Shown: piece by piece, positions 17,692-27,951 of the stretch
How positions within the stretch are numbered: the first letter of the stretch is position 1
Layout: every line of letters begins with the position of its first letter
Source of the DNA: Petrachloros mirabilis ULC683
GTDB taxonomy: Bacteria; Cyanobacteriota; Cyanobacteriia; Thermosynechococcales; Thermosynechococcaceae
DNA length: 64,000 bases
Direction of reading: 5' to 3'
NCBI RefSeq assembly: GCF_009939295.1
Contig: NZ_WVIC01000026.1
Coordinates: forward strand, 1 to 64,000
Made by a program: the position numbers and the translations under genes
The notes under the pieces: model-generated
Databases searched by the model: none
What the model was told of the DNA's origin: nothing
What the model saw: only the letters and a program-made list of their open reading frames with translations

Positions 17692-17771
17692 GTTTACGAG
17701 ACAAAGCTTGATTTTTCGCCATCAATTGAACCAATCCCGCGACCCATTTAATCCGATCGCAGACACCAACC

Positions 17772-17888
17772 CTAGAGGGGATGGAAAAGGAGATCGGGGA
17801 AAAATCGATTGAACTCAATTAAAATCCCAGCGGTAATCGTCATCCAAATGGCTGTTAAGACGGGTGCGGAGGACAAAAATCTCTGCAT
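17772..17888 (-). CDS. psaJ: Photosystem I reaction centre subunit IX (PsaJ)
   Basis: A 38-residue single-helix thylakoid protein. It begins [20 protein letters not shown], continues [14 protein letters not shown] and ends FHPL, matching PsaJ along its length. ATG at 17888 has GGGAG nine bases upstream. It lies 40 bp downstream of psaF on the same strand, the standard cyanobacterial psaFJ operon. PsaJ sits at the PSI periphery next to PsaF and helps stabilise it. Confidence 0.95.
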   Translation of the reverse strand: MQRFLSSAPVLTAIWMTITAGILIEFNRFFPDLLFHPL

Positions 17889-17928
17889 GAATGCTTCTCC
17901 CAATCAAATATGATCGATATCAACAAGT

Positions 17929-18423
17929 TTATCGAGGTGAGACGGTGATCTCATTGGCCTTCGCCGCAATTTCACCAGTGGTGATTTCTTTGGCAGCAGC
18001 CAGGGGCCAAGCAAAGCCTAGCAACATGCACTGAAGGGCCAGAGGCACATTGATGATGATTTCGCCTTCTTCGGGCTTCTTGCTCTTCTTATTCGCTTGG
18101 ATGTAGGCTCGGCCAACCCAACCAATCCAACCGGCAATATAGAGGAACAACACACTCGGAATCAAGAAATCACCTGCATGGCTTAAGCGGCCATCCACAA
18201 TCAAATGTGGTAAACCTTCCGGGCCACAGAGAGCTTGGCTGTAGCGTTCAAATCGTTTTTGACCAGAGTCTGGATCATCTGTCGTGGGACGTGCTTTTGC
18301 TGCCCGCTCTTGAAATGCAGAAGACTCACTACAGGGAGTCAGACCTGCTACATCTGCCGAAGCAGGGGGCACAAAGCCAAACCAAAGCGTAAAAACTAAA
18401 ATAAGAGCCAACAATCGACGCAT
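17929..18423 (-). CDS. psaF: Photosystem I subunit III (PsaF)
   Basis: A 164-residue thylakoid subunit. The first 23 residues are a lumenal signal peptide ending ASA before [11 protein letters not shown]. The mature lumenal domain has two Cys and ends at [20 protein letters not shown], the main transmembrane helix, followed by [20 protein letters not shown]. These are hallmark PsaF features. It is first in the psaFJ operon. The 190-bp region up to tsaD carries its promoter and a hairpin in the likely 5' leader. Confidence 0.97.
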   Translation of the reverse strand: MRRLLALILVFTLWFGFVPPASADVAGLTPCSESSAFQERAAKARPTTDDPDSGQKRFERYSQALCGPEGLPHLIVDGRLSHAGDFLIPSVLFLYIAGWIGWVGRAYIQANKKSKKPEEGEIIINVPLALQCMLLGFAWPLAAAKEITTGEIAAKANEITVSPR

Positions 18424-18465
18424 AGAATCGTTTCCCTTTTGTTACAAAACAAAAAGCATTTTCAA

Positions 18466-18485
18466 CAAAAAGTGGCGACTTTTTG
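18466..18485. other. Perfect hairpin in the psaF leader
   Basis: Arms CAAAAAGT and ACTTTTTG around a GGCG loop (18466-18485), about 43 bases upstream of the psaF start. It is an AT-rich perfect stem likely within the 5' untranslated region. A role in transcript stability or regulation of photosystem mRNA is possible but unproven. Confidence 0.4.
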
Positions 18486-18613
18486 TAAATGAACACCCAG
18501 TGGCGGAGACCCTTCTGTGCATCGCCTGACTCATTACAATTGAATTTGTCAGTCCATTAGCCAGCGCTGTAGCCTCCAGCCGAGGGCTTACTCATACAAA
18601 AAACTACCAGTTA

Positions 18614-19666
18614 ATGACCACGGTTATCGCAATTGAAACGAGTTGTGACGAAACTGCTGCCGCAGTTGTTAAAAATCGTCACATTTTAAGTCAGGTTGTG
18701 GCCTCTCAAATTGCCGCCCATCGTCCCTATGGTGGAGTTGTGCCAGAGGTCGCCTCTCGTCAACATGTCGAAATCATTAATGATGTGGTAGCAACCGCAC
18801 TTCAAGAGTCGGGGTTGCCTTGGGCAGAGATTGATGGCATCGCCGTGACTTGTGCACCGGGCTTGGTTGGGTCTTTGCTCGTCGGTGTCACCGCTGCCAA
18901 AACCCTAGCGATGCTCCATGATAAACCCTTGATTGGGGTACATCACCTAGAAGGACATATTTATGCCTCCTATTTACAAGATCCCACTCTGGAGCCTCCC
19001 TTTTTATGTCTCCTGGTCTCAGGAGGACATACCAGCCTCATCTATGTCAAAGACTGTGGCCACTACCAAACCCTAGGCCAAACCCGAGACGATGCTGCGG
19101 GTGAAGCCTTTGATAAGGTGGCACGACTTTTGGGCTTGCCCTATCCAGGCGGCCCCGCCATTGATCAGTTGGCACAGCAGGGCGATCCCCATGCCTTTGC
19201 TCTGCCCGAGGGCAACATTTCTCTGCCACAGGGAGGCTATCATCCCTATGATTCTAGTTTTAGTGGCCTCAAAACTGCGGTTTTGAGGCTGGTTCAGCGC
19301 CTACAACAAGAGTCTACAGACCTGCCCTTGGCTGATTTGGCCGCTAGTTTTCAGATGACAGTGGCGCGATCGCTCACCCGTCGCACCCTTGCCTGTGCCC
19401 AAGACTATGCTCTGCAAAAGATTGCTGTGGGGGGAGGTGTCGCTGCCAACCGGGAGCTGAGACGACAGTTGCAGGAGGCTGCTACAGCCCAGGGTCTACA
19501 GGTATTGTTTCCGCAGATGGCGCTTTGTACCGACAATGCAGCCATGATTGGCTGTGCCGCGGCTGCACACCTCGCTTGTGGCCATACTTCTGCATCAACC
19601 TTGGGGGCGCAGTCTCGACTCAAAATTGAGGACGTGATGACCCTATATGCCCCTGAGCCAATCTAG
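18614..19666 (+). CDS. tsaD: tRNA N6-threonylcarbamoyladenosine transferase (TsaD)
   Basis: A 350-residue ASKHA-fold enzyme that transfers the threonylcarbamoyl group to A37 of ANN-decoding tRNAs. Visible motifs are the nucleotide-binding [12 protein letters not shown] at the N-terminus and metal ligands His111 and His115 in [11 protein letters not shown]. Others are [45 protein letters not shown] and the C-terminal CTDNAAMIG. The gene is divergent from psaF and overlaps the opposing AI-2E permease gene by four bases at the stops. Confidence 0.97.
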   Translation: MTTVIAIETSCDETAAAVVKNRHILSQVVASQIAAHRPYGGVVPEVASRQHVEIINDVVATALQESGLPWAEIDGIAVTCAPGLVGSLLVGVTAAKTLAMLHDKPLIGVHHLEGHIYASYLQDPTLEPPFLCLLVSGGHTSLIYVKDCGHYQTLGQTRDDAAGEAFDKVARLLGLPYPGGPAIDQLAQQGDPHAFALPEGNISLPQGGYHPYDSSFSGLKTAVLRLVQRLQQESTDLPLADLAASFQMTVARSLTRRTLACAQDYALQKIAVGGGVAANRELRRQLQEAATAQGLQVLFPQMALCTDNAAMIGCAAAAHLACGHTSASTLGAQSRLKIEDVMTLYAPEPI

Positions 19667-20730
19667 GGATCACCTTTGGGAAAGCTCGGCAACATGGGCC
19701 GCTCATGAAGAGCATCAGCAACCCGCTTCACAAAACTGGCAGAGGGCACAGCGAGCAGCAGCCCCAACACGCCACCTAGCTTGACCCCAACCAGCAGTGC
19801 CAACACCACCACGGCAGGGTTCAACCCCGTAATGCCCCCGATCAGGCGAGGTGCAATCACATTGTCATTAATTTGGCTCAGGATGAGCGTTGCGATCAGC
19901 ACCTTAGCCGCCAGCCAAAAATTTTGGGCTGCCAGCAGCGCACTAATCACCAAGACGCTCACAGTCCCCCCAAAAGGAATAATGCTGGTCAGGCCAATCA
20001 CGAGGCCAAACAGCAGTCCAAAGGGAATTTGCAGAAGCACAAACACTAGTGAGAGCGTGCCACTCAAAATCAAAGCCAGAATCGCCTGCCCAGCAAAATA
20101 GCCCTGAAAGCTGGGCTGTAACGAGGCTTGCACTTGGGCTTTCCAAACAGGGGGTAGCCAGCTTAGTAATCCGTCCCAGAGTCTAGTGCCATTGAGAACA
20201 AGTAACAGCGTCAGCACCGCCGTAATCAATAAGTTGACGACAGTACTAATTGTGTCGAGGGTCAGGTTAATGAGTTGGCTAGTCAACGACTGGAGGGTTG
20301 CCGAGACCTGATTGGTCAGTTGGGTCGTAAATCCGCTCAGGTCGAAGGGCAGGTAGTGCAGAACACTTTGTTCGTCAATGGCTTGTAGTTGCTGCCGAAC
20401 CACCTCTAACCAGGTGGGCAAGCGATCGGCAAAGTCAACCAGTTGCTGAAAGACCAGTGGCCCGAGCACCAAGCCCAGCACAATCACCAAGACCAGCGCT
20501 ACCCCAATGACCAAAAGAACCGCTCCTGCTCTGCGCATTCCCCGTTTCTCTAGAAAGAGGATAGGGTAATCTAGCAGAAAGGCAAACAGACTAGCCGTAA
20601 TCACCATACTGGGAATGGGCTGCAAGGCTTGGCAGAGGATCAACACCAGCCAGCCATTGACAAACAAGACTGGAAAGGCCAAGCCTAAACTCAACCATCG
20701 AGGCAGCTTTGCAAAGGCAGGCTCAGCCAT
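19663..20730 (-). CDS. AI-2E family transporter (membrane permease)
   Basis: A 355-residue polytopic membrane protein with the AI-2E/PerM fold. It has paired N-terminal helices (about residues 13-50), a helix around 70-95, a long soluble amphipathic segment (about 100-150), and further helices to the C-terminus. Conserved family elements include the [10 protein letters not shown] and [21 protein letters not shown] stretches. Despite the family name, substrates are mostly unknown; some members act as Na+/H+ antiporters. It is followed on the same strand side by rph with a 1-bp gap upstream, so rph and this gene probably form one transcript. Confidence 0.9.
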   Translation of the reverse strand: MAEPAFAKLPRWLSLGLAFPVLFVNGWLVLILCQALQPIPSMVITASLFAFLLDYPILFLEKRGMRRAGAVLLVIGVALVLVIVLGLVLGPLVFQQLVDFADRLPTWLEVVRQQLQAIDEQSVLHYLPFDLSGFTTQLTNQVSATLQSLTSQLINLTLDTISTVVNLLITAVLTLLLVLNGTRLWDGLLSWLPPVWKAQVQASLQPSFQGYFAGQAILALILSGTLSLVFVLLQIPFGLLFGLVIGLTSIIPFGGTVSVLVISALLAAQNFWLAAKVLIATLILSQINDNVIAPRLIGGITGLNPAVVVLALLVGVKLGGVLGLLLAVPSASFVKRVADALHERPMLPSFPKGDP

Positions 20731-20731
20731 G

Positions 20732-21472
20732 CTAGCGGACTTCCCCCTTTAAGACTTCCGCTAATGCCTGTCTCTGGGCTGCTAGCAGCTCACGAATTCC
20801 CCCCTCGGCCAAATCTAGTAACTGGTTGAGCTGATGTCGGGTAAAGGCTCCAGATTCGGCAGTGCCCTGAACCTCTAGAAGCTGTAACTGCTCTGTCATC
20901 ACCACATTGAGATCCACATCCACAGCCACATCTTCGAGGTAATTCAAGTCGAGGAGGGCTTCACCGTTGAGTAACCCGACCGAAACCGCTGCCACACCAT
21001 GCTGAATTGGAGATTCGACCAAGGTGCCTTGATCTCTGAGCCAGTTGATGGCATCGACCAAGGCCACATAGCTACCGGTGATGGCAGTGGTGCGGGTGCC
21101 CGCATCGGCTTGCAACACATCTGCATCTACAATTAGGGTGCGCTCGCCCAGTGCCTTTAGATCCAGGGCAGCCCGTAAGCTGCGGCCAATGAGCCGCTGA
21201 ATTTCCTGGGTGCGCCCCGAAAGTTTCAGGAGTTCCCGGTCGTGGCGCTGTTGGGTGGCGCTGGGCAACATGCGATATTCTGCTGTCAACCAGCCTTGCC
21301 CCGTCTCTTCTAAAAATCGGGGGACACCGGGTTTAACACTGACGGTACACAAGACCTGGGTATCGCCACAATGTGCCAGCACCGAACCCGGAGCTAGGCG
21401 GGTAAATTGACGCTGAAAGCGAACGGGACGTAGTTCGTGCGCTTGTCGCCCATCGGGACGTTGCCAAACCAT
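20732..21472 (-). CDS. rph: Ribonuclease PH
   Basis: A 246-residue phosphorolytic 3'-5' exoribonuclease that trims tRNA 3' ends. Conserved blocks include [61 protein letters not shown] and [20 protein letters not shown]. Length is normal. It precedes the AI-2E-type gene by one base on the same strand. Confidence 0.96.
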   Translation of the reverse strand: MVWQRPDGRQAHELRPVRFQRQFTRLAPGSVLAHCGDTQVLCTVSVKPGVPRFLEETGQGWLTAEYRMLPSATQQRHDRELLKLSGRTQEIQRLIGRSLRAALDLKALGERTLIVDADVLQADAGTRTTAITGSYVALVDAINWLRDQGTLVESPIQHGVAAVSVGLLNGEALLDLNYLEDVAVDVDLNVVMTEQLQLLEVQGTAESGAFTRHQLNQLLDLAEGGIRELLAAQRQALAEVLKGEVR

Positions 21473-21615
21473 AAGGTTTTTCCCCTCACTCCTTAAAGAT
21501 TCGCGGCAGACTATTGACGGATTTGTATATGTAGTGTTGACTATGGGGACAAGCCACTAGCAGCCACTACATCTGCTACCCATGCTTCAAAGTCCTGTTG
21601 TCTAATTTCATCATT

Positions 21616-22152
21616 ATGGTTGCTCAGGTCGAAACTCGTCCAGCCGCGTTGAATCCCCGCATTTGTCTTGAAGTAGAAGGGCTGGTGCAAATTGTCACCG
21701 CTCCCCATCGTAGTTTCTTCACAAATATCATGGCGCAAGCACTGCGGATAGCGGGGCAGGGAACCCGTGTGCTGGTGGTGCAATTTCTGAAGGGGGGCAT
21801 TCGCATGGGGCCTGAGCACCCTATTCAGCTTTGTCAAAATCTGGAATGGCTACGCTGCAATCTACCCCGCTGCATTGATACTCCCGAGCTGGATGAAGCT
21901 GAAATGCAGGCACTCCAAGACCTATGGCAATATACGCAACAGGCGGTGCGATCGCAGCAGTATGAGCTGGTGGTGCTGGATGAGTTGAGTCTGGCCATTC
22001 ATCTGAACCTGATTGCCGAAGCAGAAGTCTTGGCTTTAATTGAACACCGACCTCGCCCCATTGATATGATTTTGACGGGGCCGGAAATGCCTAGCTCTCT
22101 TTTGGAGGTGGCAGATCAAGTGACCCAACTGCGACGGAGCTTTTGTCCCTAA
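21616..22152 (+). CDS. CobO/BtuR-like P-loop family protein with degenerate Walker A
   Basis: A 178-residue protein from ATG at 21616. After a short N-terminus it reads VQIVTAPHRSFFTNIMAQAL, then RIAGQGTRVLVVQFLKGGIR. The second part matches corrinoid adenosyltransferase (CobO) GHGxRVxVVQFLKG. Walker B-like ELVVLDELSLAI and TGPEMPSSLLEVAD also fit CobO. However, the Walker A GxxGxGKTT is replaced by APHRSFF, so phosphate binding as in CobO is doubtful. Homologues annotated as P-loop NTPase are, as far as I recall, common in cyanobacteria. It lies 24 bp before dcd, suggesting co-transcription and perhaps a nucleotide-related role. Cobalamin adenosylation is unlikely. Confidence 0.75.
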   Translation: MVAQVETRPAALNPRICLEVEGLVQIVTAPHRSFFTNIMAQALRIAGQGTRVLVVQFLKGGIRMGPEHPIQLCQNLEWLRCNLPRCIDTPELDEAEMQALQDLWQYTQQAVRSQQYELVVLDELSLAIHLNLIAEAEVLALIEHRPRPIDMILTGPEMPSSLLEVADQVTQLRRSFCP

Positions 22153-22176
22153 CCCTGCTGTTTTTTCTAACCGACT

Positions 22177-22776
22177 GTGATTAAAAACGACTTCTGGATT
22201 ACTCAAATGGCGGCCAAGGGGATGATTTCACCCTTTGAGCCAAAGTTAGTGCGTGAACTTAACTGCGATGATCCGGCAAAGTTTACCCGGGTGATTAGCT
22301 ATGGTCTATCGTCCTACGGCTATGATATTCGCCTCAGTCCGAAAGAGTTTCGCGTCTTCCGCCACATTCCTGGCACGATTGTGGATCCGAAAAATTTCAA
22401 TCCGGCCAACCTGGAGCCTGGGGCATTGCATGCTGACGAGAACGGTAGCTATTTTATTTTGCCTGCACATTCCTACGGCTTAGGGGTGGCCTTAGAGCGA
22501 TTGGAGGTGCCTGAAAATGTGTCGGTGATTTGCATTGGTAAAAGTACCTATGCTCGGGTGGGTTTAATTGCCAATCTCACGCCTGCGGAGGCGGGCTGGC
22601 GAGGCCACTTGACCTTGGAATTTTCCAATTCTTCAAGCGCGGACTGCCGTATCTATGCCAATGAAGGGATTGTGCAGCTTTTGTTTTTTCAGGGGGATCC
22701 CTGTCAAGTGAGTTATGAGACCCGACGGGGTAAGTACCAAGACCAAGATGAAGCGGTGACCTTGGCTCGGATTTAG
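22177..22776 (+). CDS. dcd: dCTP deaminase
   Basis: A 199-residue enzyme converting dCTP to dUTP. GTG at 22177 gives the family N-terminus MIKNDFWITQMAAKGMISPF; an ATG 10 codons in is less likely. Conserved stretches include YGLSSYGYDIRLSP, the catalytic region CIGKSTYARVGLIANLTPAE and AGWRGHLTLEFSN. It is 24 bp downstream of the CobO-like gene and converges on the helicase gene with 9 bp between stops. Confidence 0.95.
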   Translation: MIKNDFWITQMAAKGMISPFEPKLVRELNCDDPAKFTRVISYGLSSYGYDIRLSPKEFRVFRHIPGTIVDPKNFNPANLEPGALHADENGSYFILPAHSYGLGVALERLEVPENVSVICIGKSTYARVGLIANLTPAEAGWRGHLTLEFSNSSSADCRIYANEGIVQLLFFQGDPCQVSYETRRGKYQDQDEAVTLARI

Positions 22777-22785
22777 TTGCTTTTT

Positions 22786-25461
22786 TTAGGCGGTGACATC
22801 TTCACTGAGTTCGTTGATAGGGAAGCGATCGAGTAGTTGCTTGGCCCGCTGAGCATTTTTCTGGAGATCGGGGGACAGATGGGGCAAGTGGGGAATTTGG
22901 GACAGCACATCTAAAGTACGACGCAAAATTCTGACAATATCTCCCTCATCTAGGCTGGTATGGGCACACAGATCGGCCCAGCTTGTTTCGAGTGCCCACT
23001 GTTCAACTAAGCCCACTAATTCAAGATCGAGCCAAACGGGGAACACCACATTATGTCGATGCTGCCATTGGATCAGCTTCCGGCGCAGGGGTTGAAGCTG
23101 GGTTAGTGTAGCTTTGACCGGGGAGGATAGGGGATAGCGAGTCCAGCTATCTGAGCGGCTGCCTTCTACCACTAGGGCGGCACAGGCTGAGGCGAGATGC
23201 TGAGGATCGAGGGCATCTAAGGCTCCGGAGGTGAGGGCAAGGGCCAACCACAGTTCATTTTCGCCCCTGACCGCAGCCGCTACTTGTCCGAGTACAGTTG
23301 GGGCCAGGGACTGGAGTGCTTCAAAGGTTTGGAGGATCTCAACGAGGCTCAGGAAGGCTTGCCAGTGTAGATGCATTTGTCGGTCTAGCTTGCTTCTGCG
23401 ATCGCGCAGTTGTGATTCAAGCACCTGAGTTCGACGCAACCAGCGCAGATACTGGGGATGTCGCTGGCGAGAGTCATGGGCTGCATGTTGATCGAGTTGC
23501 TCTTGAACAGCATTCAGGCGTTGAAACTGAGCCCAAACCTCTGGGTCAGGTTCCCAGTTGACGGCAGAGAGCCGCTGGGCCAGGATGGCGCTCTGGTCAT
23601 CCCCAGGGTGAGACTGGCCCAACTTACGGGGCAAATTGGCAGGCAGTGGCAGCGGGGTTCCATCCACCACCAGGGAAATCGGGGTATCCAAGGCCAAGAC
23701 ATCATGGCAAGCTACAATGTGCCACTGGTTCTCAGCGTTGAGGCACACCAGGTAAGGCAACTGACCTGATCCAGGCAATTGAGCCATCAAAACCGCCACC
23801 TGAGGCTGGGTGAGGGTTGAACCAGGCACTCCCCGCAGCTTAATACCCAGTCGGGTACCAGGCTGAGCCTTGGCAGCCTCTGGGGCGAGGATACTCCCTT
23901 GGTATTCATTGGCTTGGGTCTGGAGAGTCTTGAGCAAGCGTTGTTCTTCTTTGAGGCGCTCTCTGAGCTTTTGATAGCTTTTCAACGCCTTGAGATCGAT
24001 GCCTGATAGTTTGGCCTGGAGTTGCGCTTGCTCTTGCTCTAGGGTCACAATTGCTTGCTTTTGGGGAGCCAGTTGCTGAATGGCTAGGTACTGACCAAAA
24101 CTACGCTCAATTAAGGCTTGAGCTTCTTCAAGGGTATGGGTTTGCAGCAGATTCAACACCATGCCGTAGCTGGGTGTAAATTGGCTCTCTAGGGGCTCAG
24201 CTCCCGCCGTGGCCAAGTAGGCGGCTTCTTTGGCTCCCTCAAAAGGGGTTTGCAGGGTAATGACATAGCCAAGGCTATCCATTCCTCGTCGTCCAGCGCG
24301 CCCAGACATTTGCAAAAATTCTGAGGGGGTGAGCAGGCGATGTCCCAGATCGGTGCGCTTAGACAAACTGGAAATAATGGTGGTGCGAGCGGGCATATTG
24401 ATGCCTGCGGCCAGGGTTTCAGTGGCAAAGACCACTTTAATCAATCCCTGCTGAAAGAGTTCTTCTACAAAGCCCTTCCACAGGGGCAATAACCCAGCAT
24501 GGTGAGCCGCCACACCTTGGTATAGGGCTTCCACATGGGTACTGCGGCCAATGTCAGGATGGTCGGCCAAAAATGCATCAATGCGGGCTTGGATCTCCTG
24601 AGCTTCCTGAGCGCTCAGTAACGTCAAGTCTGAGAGGCTTTGGAGTGCTTGGTCACACCCACGTCTGCTAAAGATAAAGTAGATGGCAGGCAACATTTGC
24701 CGCCCTTGCAATTGGGCTAACAACGTCACCAAGTCGGGTAAGTCGCTACGATAGGGGCGCCGCCCATTGGTTCGTTTGGGTAAGTGGCGACGCATTTGAG
24801 GATGAATTTGAGTTTGGGCGTCATTGAGCAGCGGAAAGAGTCCCTTAGCATTCCCAAATTCAAATCGCAGGGGGACAGGACGGACATCGGAAAAGATCAG
24901 TTGGGTCGAGCCATGTACCCAACTCATCCAGTCCGCCAATTGAGCTGCATTGGCAATCGTGGCAGACAGGGCGATCAGTTGAATTTCAGCCGGACAGTAG
25001 ATGATAGATTCTTCCCAGACAGTGCCCCGCTGGCGATCATTCATGTAGTGACACTCGTCGAGAACCACCGCCTCAACCCCAGTCAGAGAGGGACTGAGAT
25101 CGTCCAACAGGGTTCCGTAAAGGATATTCCGAAAGATCTCTGTGGTCATGACCAAGATGGGTGCTTCTCGATTGACCGATAGATCGCCCGTTAGCAATCC
25201 CACCTGGTCATGACCAAACTGCGCTCGAAAATCTCGGAGCTTTTGGTTGGACAGGGCTTTGAGGGGGGTGGTATAAAAAATCCGCCGTCCTTGGGCTAGG
25301 GCTCGGTGAATGGCATATTCACCAATCAGGGTTTTGCCGGAGCCCGTAGGAGCGGAGACGACGACAGACTGGCCTGCATTCAGGGCTGCGATCGCAGCCT
25401 GCTGAAAATCATCCAGGGGAAATGGAAAAATCCTAGAAAGTTCGGGCAAGCTAGAAGACAC
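22786..25461 (-). CDS. Ski2/Mtr4-like DEAD/DEAH-box RNA helicase
   Basis: An 891-residue superfamily 2 helicase. Walker A is SAPTGSGKT at residues 36-44, motif II is DECHYMND, SATIANAA is motif III, and QMSGRAGRRGMD is motif VI. A C-terminal DSHCT domain (about residues 730-880) and a middle coiled-coil/arch-like section resemble exosome-associated Ski2/Mtr4 helicases, which in cyanobacteria and chloroplasts (ISE2-like) are thought to handle RNA processing. Start is GTG at 25461. No close operon partner is present. Confidence 0.93.
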   Translation of the reverse strand: MSSSLPELSRIFPFPLDDFQQAAIAALNAGQSVVVSAPTGSGKTLIGEYAIHRALAQGRRIFYTTPLKALSNQKLRDFRAQFGHDQVGLLTGDLSVNREAPILVMTTEIFRNILYGTLLDDLSPSLTGVEAVVLDECHYMNDRQRGTVWEESIIYCPAEIQLIALSATIANAAQLADWMSWVHGSTQLIFSDVRPVPLRFEFGNAKGLFPLLNDAQTQIHPQMRRHLPKRTNGRRPYRSDLPDLVTLLAQLQGRQMLPAIYFIFSRRGCDQALQSLSDLTLLSAQEAQEIQARIDAFLADHPDIGRSTHVEALYQGVAAHHAGLLPLWKGFVEELFQQGLIKVVFATETLAAGINMPARTTIISSLSKRTDLGHRLLTPSEFLQMSGRAGRRGMDSLGYVITLQTPFEGAKEAAYLATAGAEPLESQFTPSYGMVLNLLQTHTLEEAQALIERSFGQYLAIQQLAPQKQAIVTLEQEQAQLQAKLSGIDLKALKSYQKLRERLKEEQRLLKTLQTQANEYQGSILAPEAAKAQPGTRLGIKLRGVPGSTLTQPQVAVLMAQLPGSGQLPYLVCLNAENQWHIVACHDVLALDTPISLVVDGTPLPLPANLPRKLGQSHPGDDQSAILAQRLSAVNWEPDPEVWAQFQRLNAVQEQLDQHAAHDSRQRHPQYLRWLRRTQVLESQLRDRRSKLDRQMHLHWQAFLSLVEILQTFEALQSLAPTVLGQVAAAVRGENELWLALALTSGALDALDPQHLASACAALVVEGSRSDSWTRYPLSSPVKATLTQLQPLRRKLIQWQHRHNVVFPVWLDLELVGLVEQWALETSWADLCAHTSLDEGDIVRILRRTLDVLSQIPHLPHLSPDLQKNAQRAKQLLDRFPINELSEDVTA

Positions 25462-25578
25462 GCTCAGATGATTAACTCCGAAAAAAGATATTCAGACGCC
25501 CTCAACATCCCCCCAAATATCCCCCAAATAGAGAGCGATCCTCAAACATTAACGCCCATCCCGCCAACAGCACAGGCT

Positions 25579-26235
25579 CTAGGCCGAGATCACCCCGATG
25601 GGGCAGGCCACATTGACTCCACCTAACCCACAGTAACCACCGGGGTTTTTGGCAAGATACTGCTGATGATAAGCTTCCGCGAAATAAAAAGTCGGTGCCT
25701 CCAGAATTTCAGTTGTGATTTGACCATAGCCCCCTGCCGTCAGCGCCTCTTGGTAAGCACCCCGAGACATCTCTGCCATCTGCTGTTGTTCAGGGGAATA
25801 GACATAAATTCCTGAACGATACTGAGTACCCACATCATTCCCTTGCTGCATCCCTTGGGTGGGATTATGACTTTCCCAAAACACCTTAAGAAGGTCACCA
25901 TAGGAGATTAAAGCTGGATCATAAACAACCCGAACCACCTCATTATGACCGGTCATGCCAGAGCAAACCTCACGATAGGTCGGATTAGGTGTATACCCTG
26001 CGGCATAGCCCACAGCAGTCACATAAACACCCGGTTGCTGCCAGAACTTACGCTCAGCCCCCCAAAAACAACCCAGGCCAAATAGAGCAAGCTCCATCGT
26101 TTCAGGATAAGGCGGCTGTAAGGAACGGCCATTGACAAAATGAGCTTCAGGAACAGACATGGGATCTGAACGTCCTGCCAAAGCCTCCTGAGGAGAAGGC
26201 AAGGTGGCCTTTTTACCAAAACCAAATAAAACCAT
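25579..26235 (-). CDS. msrA: Peptide-methionine (S)-S-oxide reductase
   Basis: A 218-residue MsrA. The catalytic Cys56 lies in [34 protein letters not shown] and [11 protein letters not shown] follow, along with the C-terminal [14 protein letters not shown] that carries a recycling Cys. It repairs oxidised methionine and acts in the cytosol. It sits between the helicase and the HELGH protein with no shared transcript evident. Confidence 0.96.
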   Translation of the reverse strand: MVLFGFGKKATLPSPQEALAGRSDPMSVPEAHFVNGRSLQPPYPETMELALFGLGCFWGAERKFWQQPGVYVTAVGYAAGYTPNPTYREVCSGMTGHNEVVRVVYDPALISYGDLLKVFWESHNPTQGMQQGNDVGTQYRSGIYVYSPEQQQMAEMSRGAYQEALTAGGYGQITTEILEAPTFYFAEAYHQQYLAKNPGGYCGLGGVNVACPIGVISA

Positions 26236-26394
26236 AGAAAAACATGCTTATTGATCAAAGAGCAACACAGTCATCTAGAACTAGACAACGACCTCTAAGC
26301 CATTGCCCAAATGCAAACATTCGGTGCTGCACATCCGATGACTTGCTCTTATAGCGTAGCGAAGTTAACCCCGTGAGGGGCTTTAGGAGCAACA

Positions 26395-27951
26395 ATGTCG
26401 CTAGAACTGACCACTCTGGGTAATCTGAAAATACCCCCCCAGAGGCAAGCTATGGGCAAGGTACCATTTTCCCCCTTTGATGATGATGTTTCCCATGAGC
26501 TGAGTTGGGCACCTGCACAGGATCAGCCCATGGATCTTGGACAGGCACTCACGCATCAGCTTTCCCCTTTTCCAGTCGAAATACAGGCACACATCCAGGC
26601 AGGCAGTCTCCACATTAACCTCCTGGCCTCAAGCGCCCTAGAGCGCCAGGAAACAGTAGAGCACATTCAACAAGTGCTCTCCGACTTAACCCTTCCAGAT
26701 ATTCATACCGTTCAGCTTCGGTGCCAAATCAGCCAAGATGCAAGTACCCAGTGGCAGCAGGTGTGGTTTTGGCCGGGGAAAGCCCCCTTACCAGAGGCAC
26801 AGTCCCGGTTGGCGCTGCGAGACCAAGCCAGCCAAGGTCATTTGGTCGCCATGGCAACCCTAGTACAGCAGACCTTGGTTCACAAGCAGGTACAGGTTCA
26901 AGCAGCCCAAGCCGATGACCGGCTATGGCTATTTTTAAGTGCAGATCACCCCCTAGAGCCCCAACCCTGTGCAATTTTGGTGTGTCGAGAGCTCATACAG
27001 TGGTCTTGGCAGTCCCTAGAACTCAAGCAGGTCATCCTAGCTAGTCCTAGCCCGCAGCTAGCTTGGGGTTGGCTGCGCGAACTGAGCGTAACCCCAGTGT
27101 CAGGACTGACTTCAATTGCCCAGATGGCAGTAGGAAAGCACCAAGGCGGCTCCTGCCGTCGTCCCATTCAGGGTGTAACCCCTGATCAAGAGCTGCCAAT
27201 TCAAACTTTAGACAGAGAAACCTGGCAAGTGATTGCAGCCAGCCTTTTTTTGGCTGTGCTGATCATGCTTTCTTCTCAGGTGAGCTTTTTTGTGAGTGTC
27301 TTGATTACCGCTATCCATGAGCTTGGGCATACAGCCTTCGCCTGGCTGTTTGGCTACCCCGCAATTCCAGCTTTTGACTTTTTACATGGGGGCGGTATCA
27401 CCTTCTACACCCAACAACGATGGCCAGTTTTGGTATTTATACTCTACTTTGGCTTGGGCTATTTGCTCTATCGCTATCGTCACAACGCCCTCATGTCCAG
27501 ATATGTGCTGGGCACTTTGGTACTGTATAGCCTATGTCTGCTGACCCAGGGACAGGATATTCTGATTGCGGCCATGGGGCATGGCTTTGAACTCCTCTTT
27601 GCGGGTATTTTTCTCTACCGTAGTTTAAGTGGGTTTGCTTGCCGACATGCTATTGAACGTCCGCTTTACGGCATGTTGGGGCTGTTTACAGTCCTGTATA
27701 ACCTCAAATTCACCCAAAGCCTTCTGTTTAATCCGATGTTTCGCGCTCAATATCAAGAAGGCAAAGGCGGCCTACTTGATCATGATCTGATCCGTCTGGC
27801 GCGAGACTATCTCCACCTACCCTTTAATGGCGTGGTGGGATGCTTCTGGCTGAGCAGTTTGCTCACCCCTGTGGGGGTCTTTTTGCTCTATCGCTATCGG
27901 TATTGGGTGCTTTCTCACTTGCAACACTGTCTGCGGCTTGCCCACCGGTAG
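26395..27951 (+). CDS. Membrane protein with HELGH metalloprotease-like motif and soluble N-terminal region
   Basis: A 518-residue protein I can describe but not name. Residues about 45-130 and 145-225 look like two related alpha/beta units, each with a hydrophobic strand-helix pattern and a W-rich end. They are reminiscent of a small repeat found in cyanobacterial proteins. From about residue 275 there are at least six hydrophobic helices. The second contains TAIHELGHTAFAWLFGYPAI, an HExxH zinc-ligand motif placed in a membrane helix as in M50 site-2 proteases. A downstream NPDG-type M50 motif is not evident, so catalytic activity is uncertain. AGGAG precedes the ATG. The gene stands alone between msrA and a degraded stretch. 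Confidence 0.7.
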   Translation: MSLELTTLGNLKIPPQRQAMGKVPFSPFDDDVSHELSWAPAQDQPMDLGQALTHQLSPFPVEIQAHIQAGSLHINLLASSALERQETVEHIQQVLSDLTLPDIHTVQLRCQISQDASTQWQQVWFWPGKAPLPEAQSRLALRDQASQGHLVAMATLVQQTLVHKQVQVQAAQADDRLWLFLSADHPLEPQPCAILVCRELIQWSWQSLELKQVILASPSPQLAWGWLRELSVTPVSGLTSIAQMAVGKHQGGSCRRPIQGVTPDQELPIQTLDRETWQVIAASLFLAVLIMLSSQVSFFVSVLITAIHELGHTAFAWLFGYPAIPAFDFLHGGGITFYTQQRWPVLVFILYFGLGYLLYRYRHNALMSRYVLGTLVLYSLCLLTQGQDILIAAMGHGFELLFAGIFLYRSLSGFACRHAIERPLYGMLGLFTVLYNLKFTQSLLFNPMFRAQYQEGKGGLLDHDLIRLARDYLHLPFNGVVGCFWLSSLLTPVGVFLLYRYRYWVLSHLQHCLRLAHR

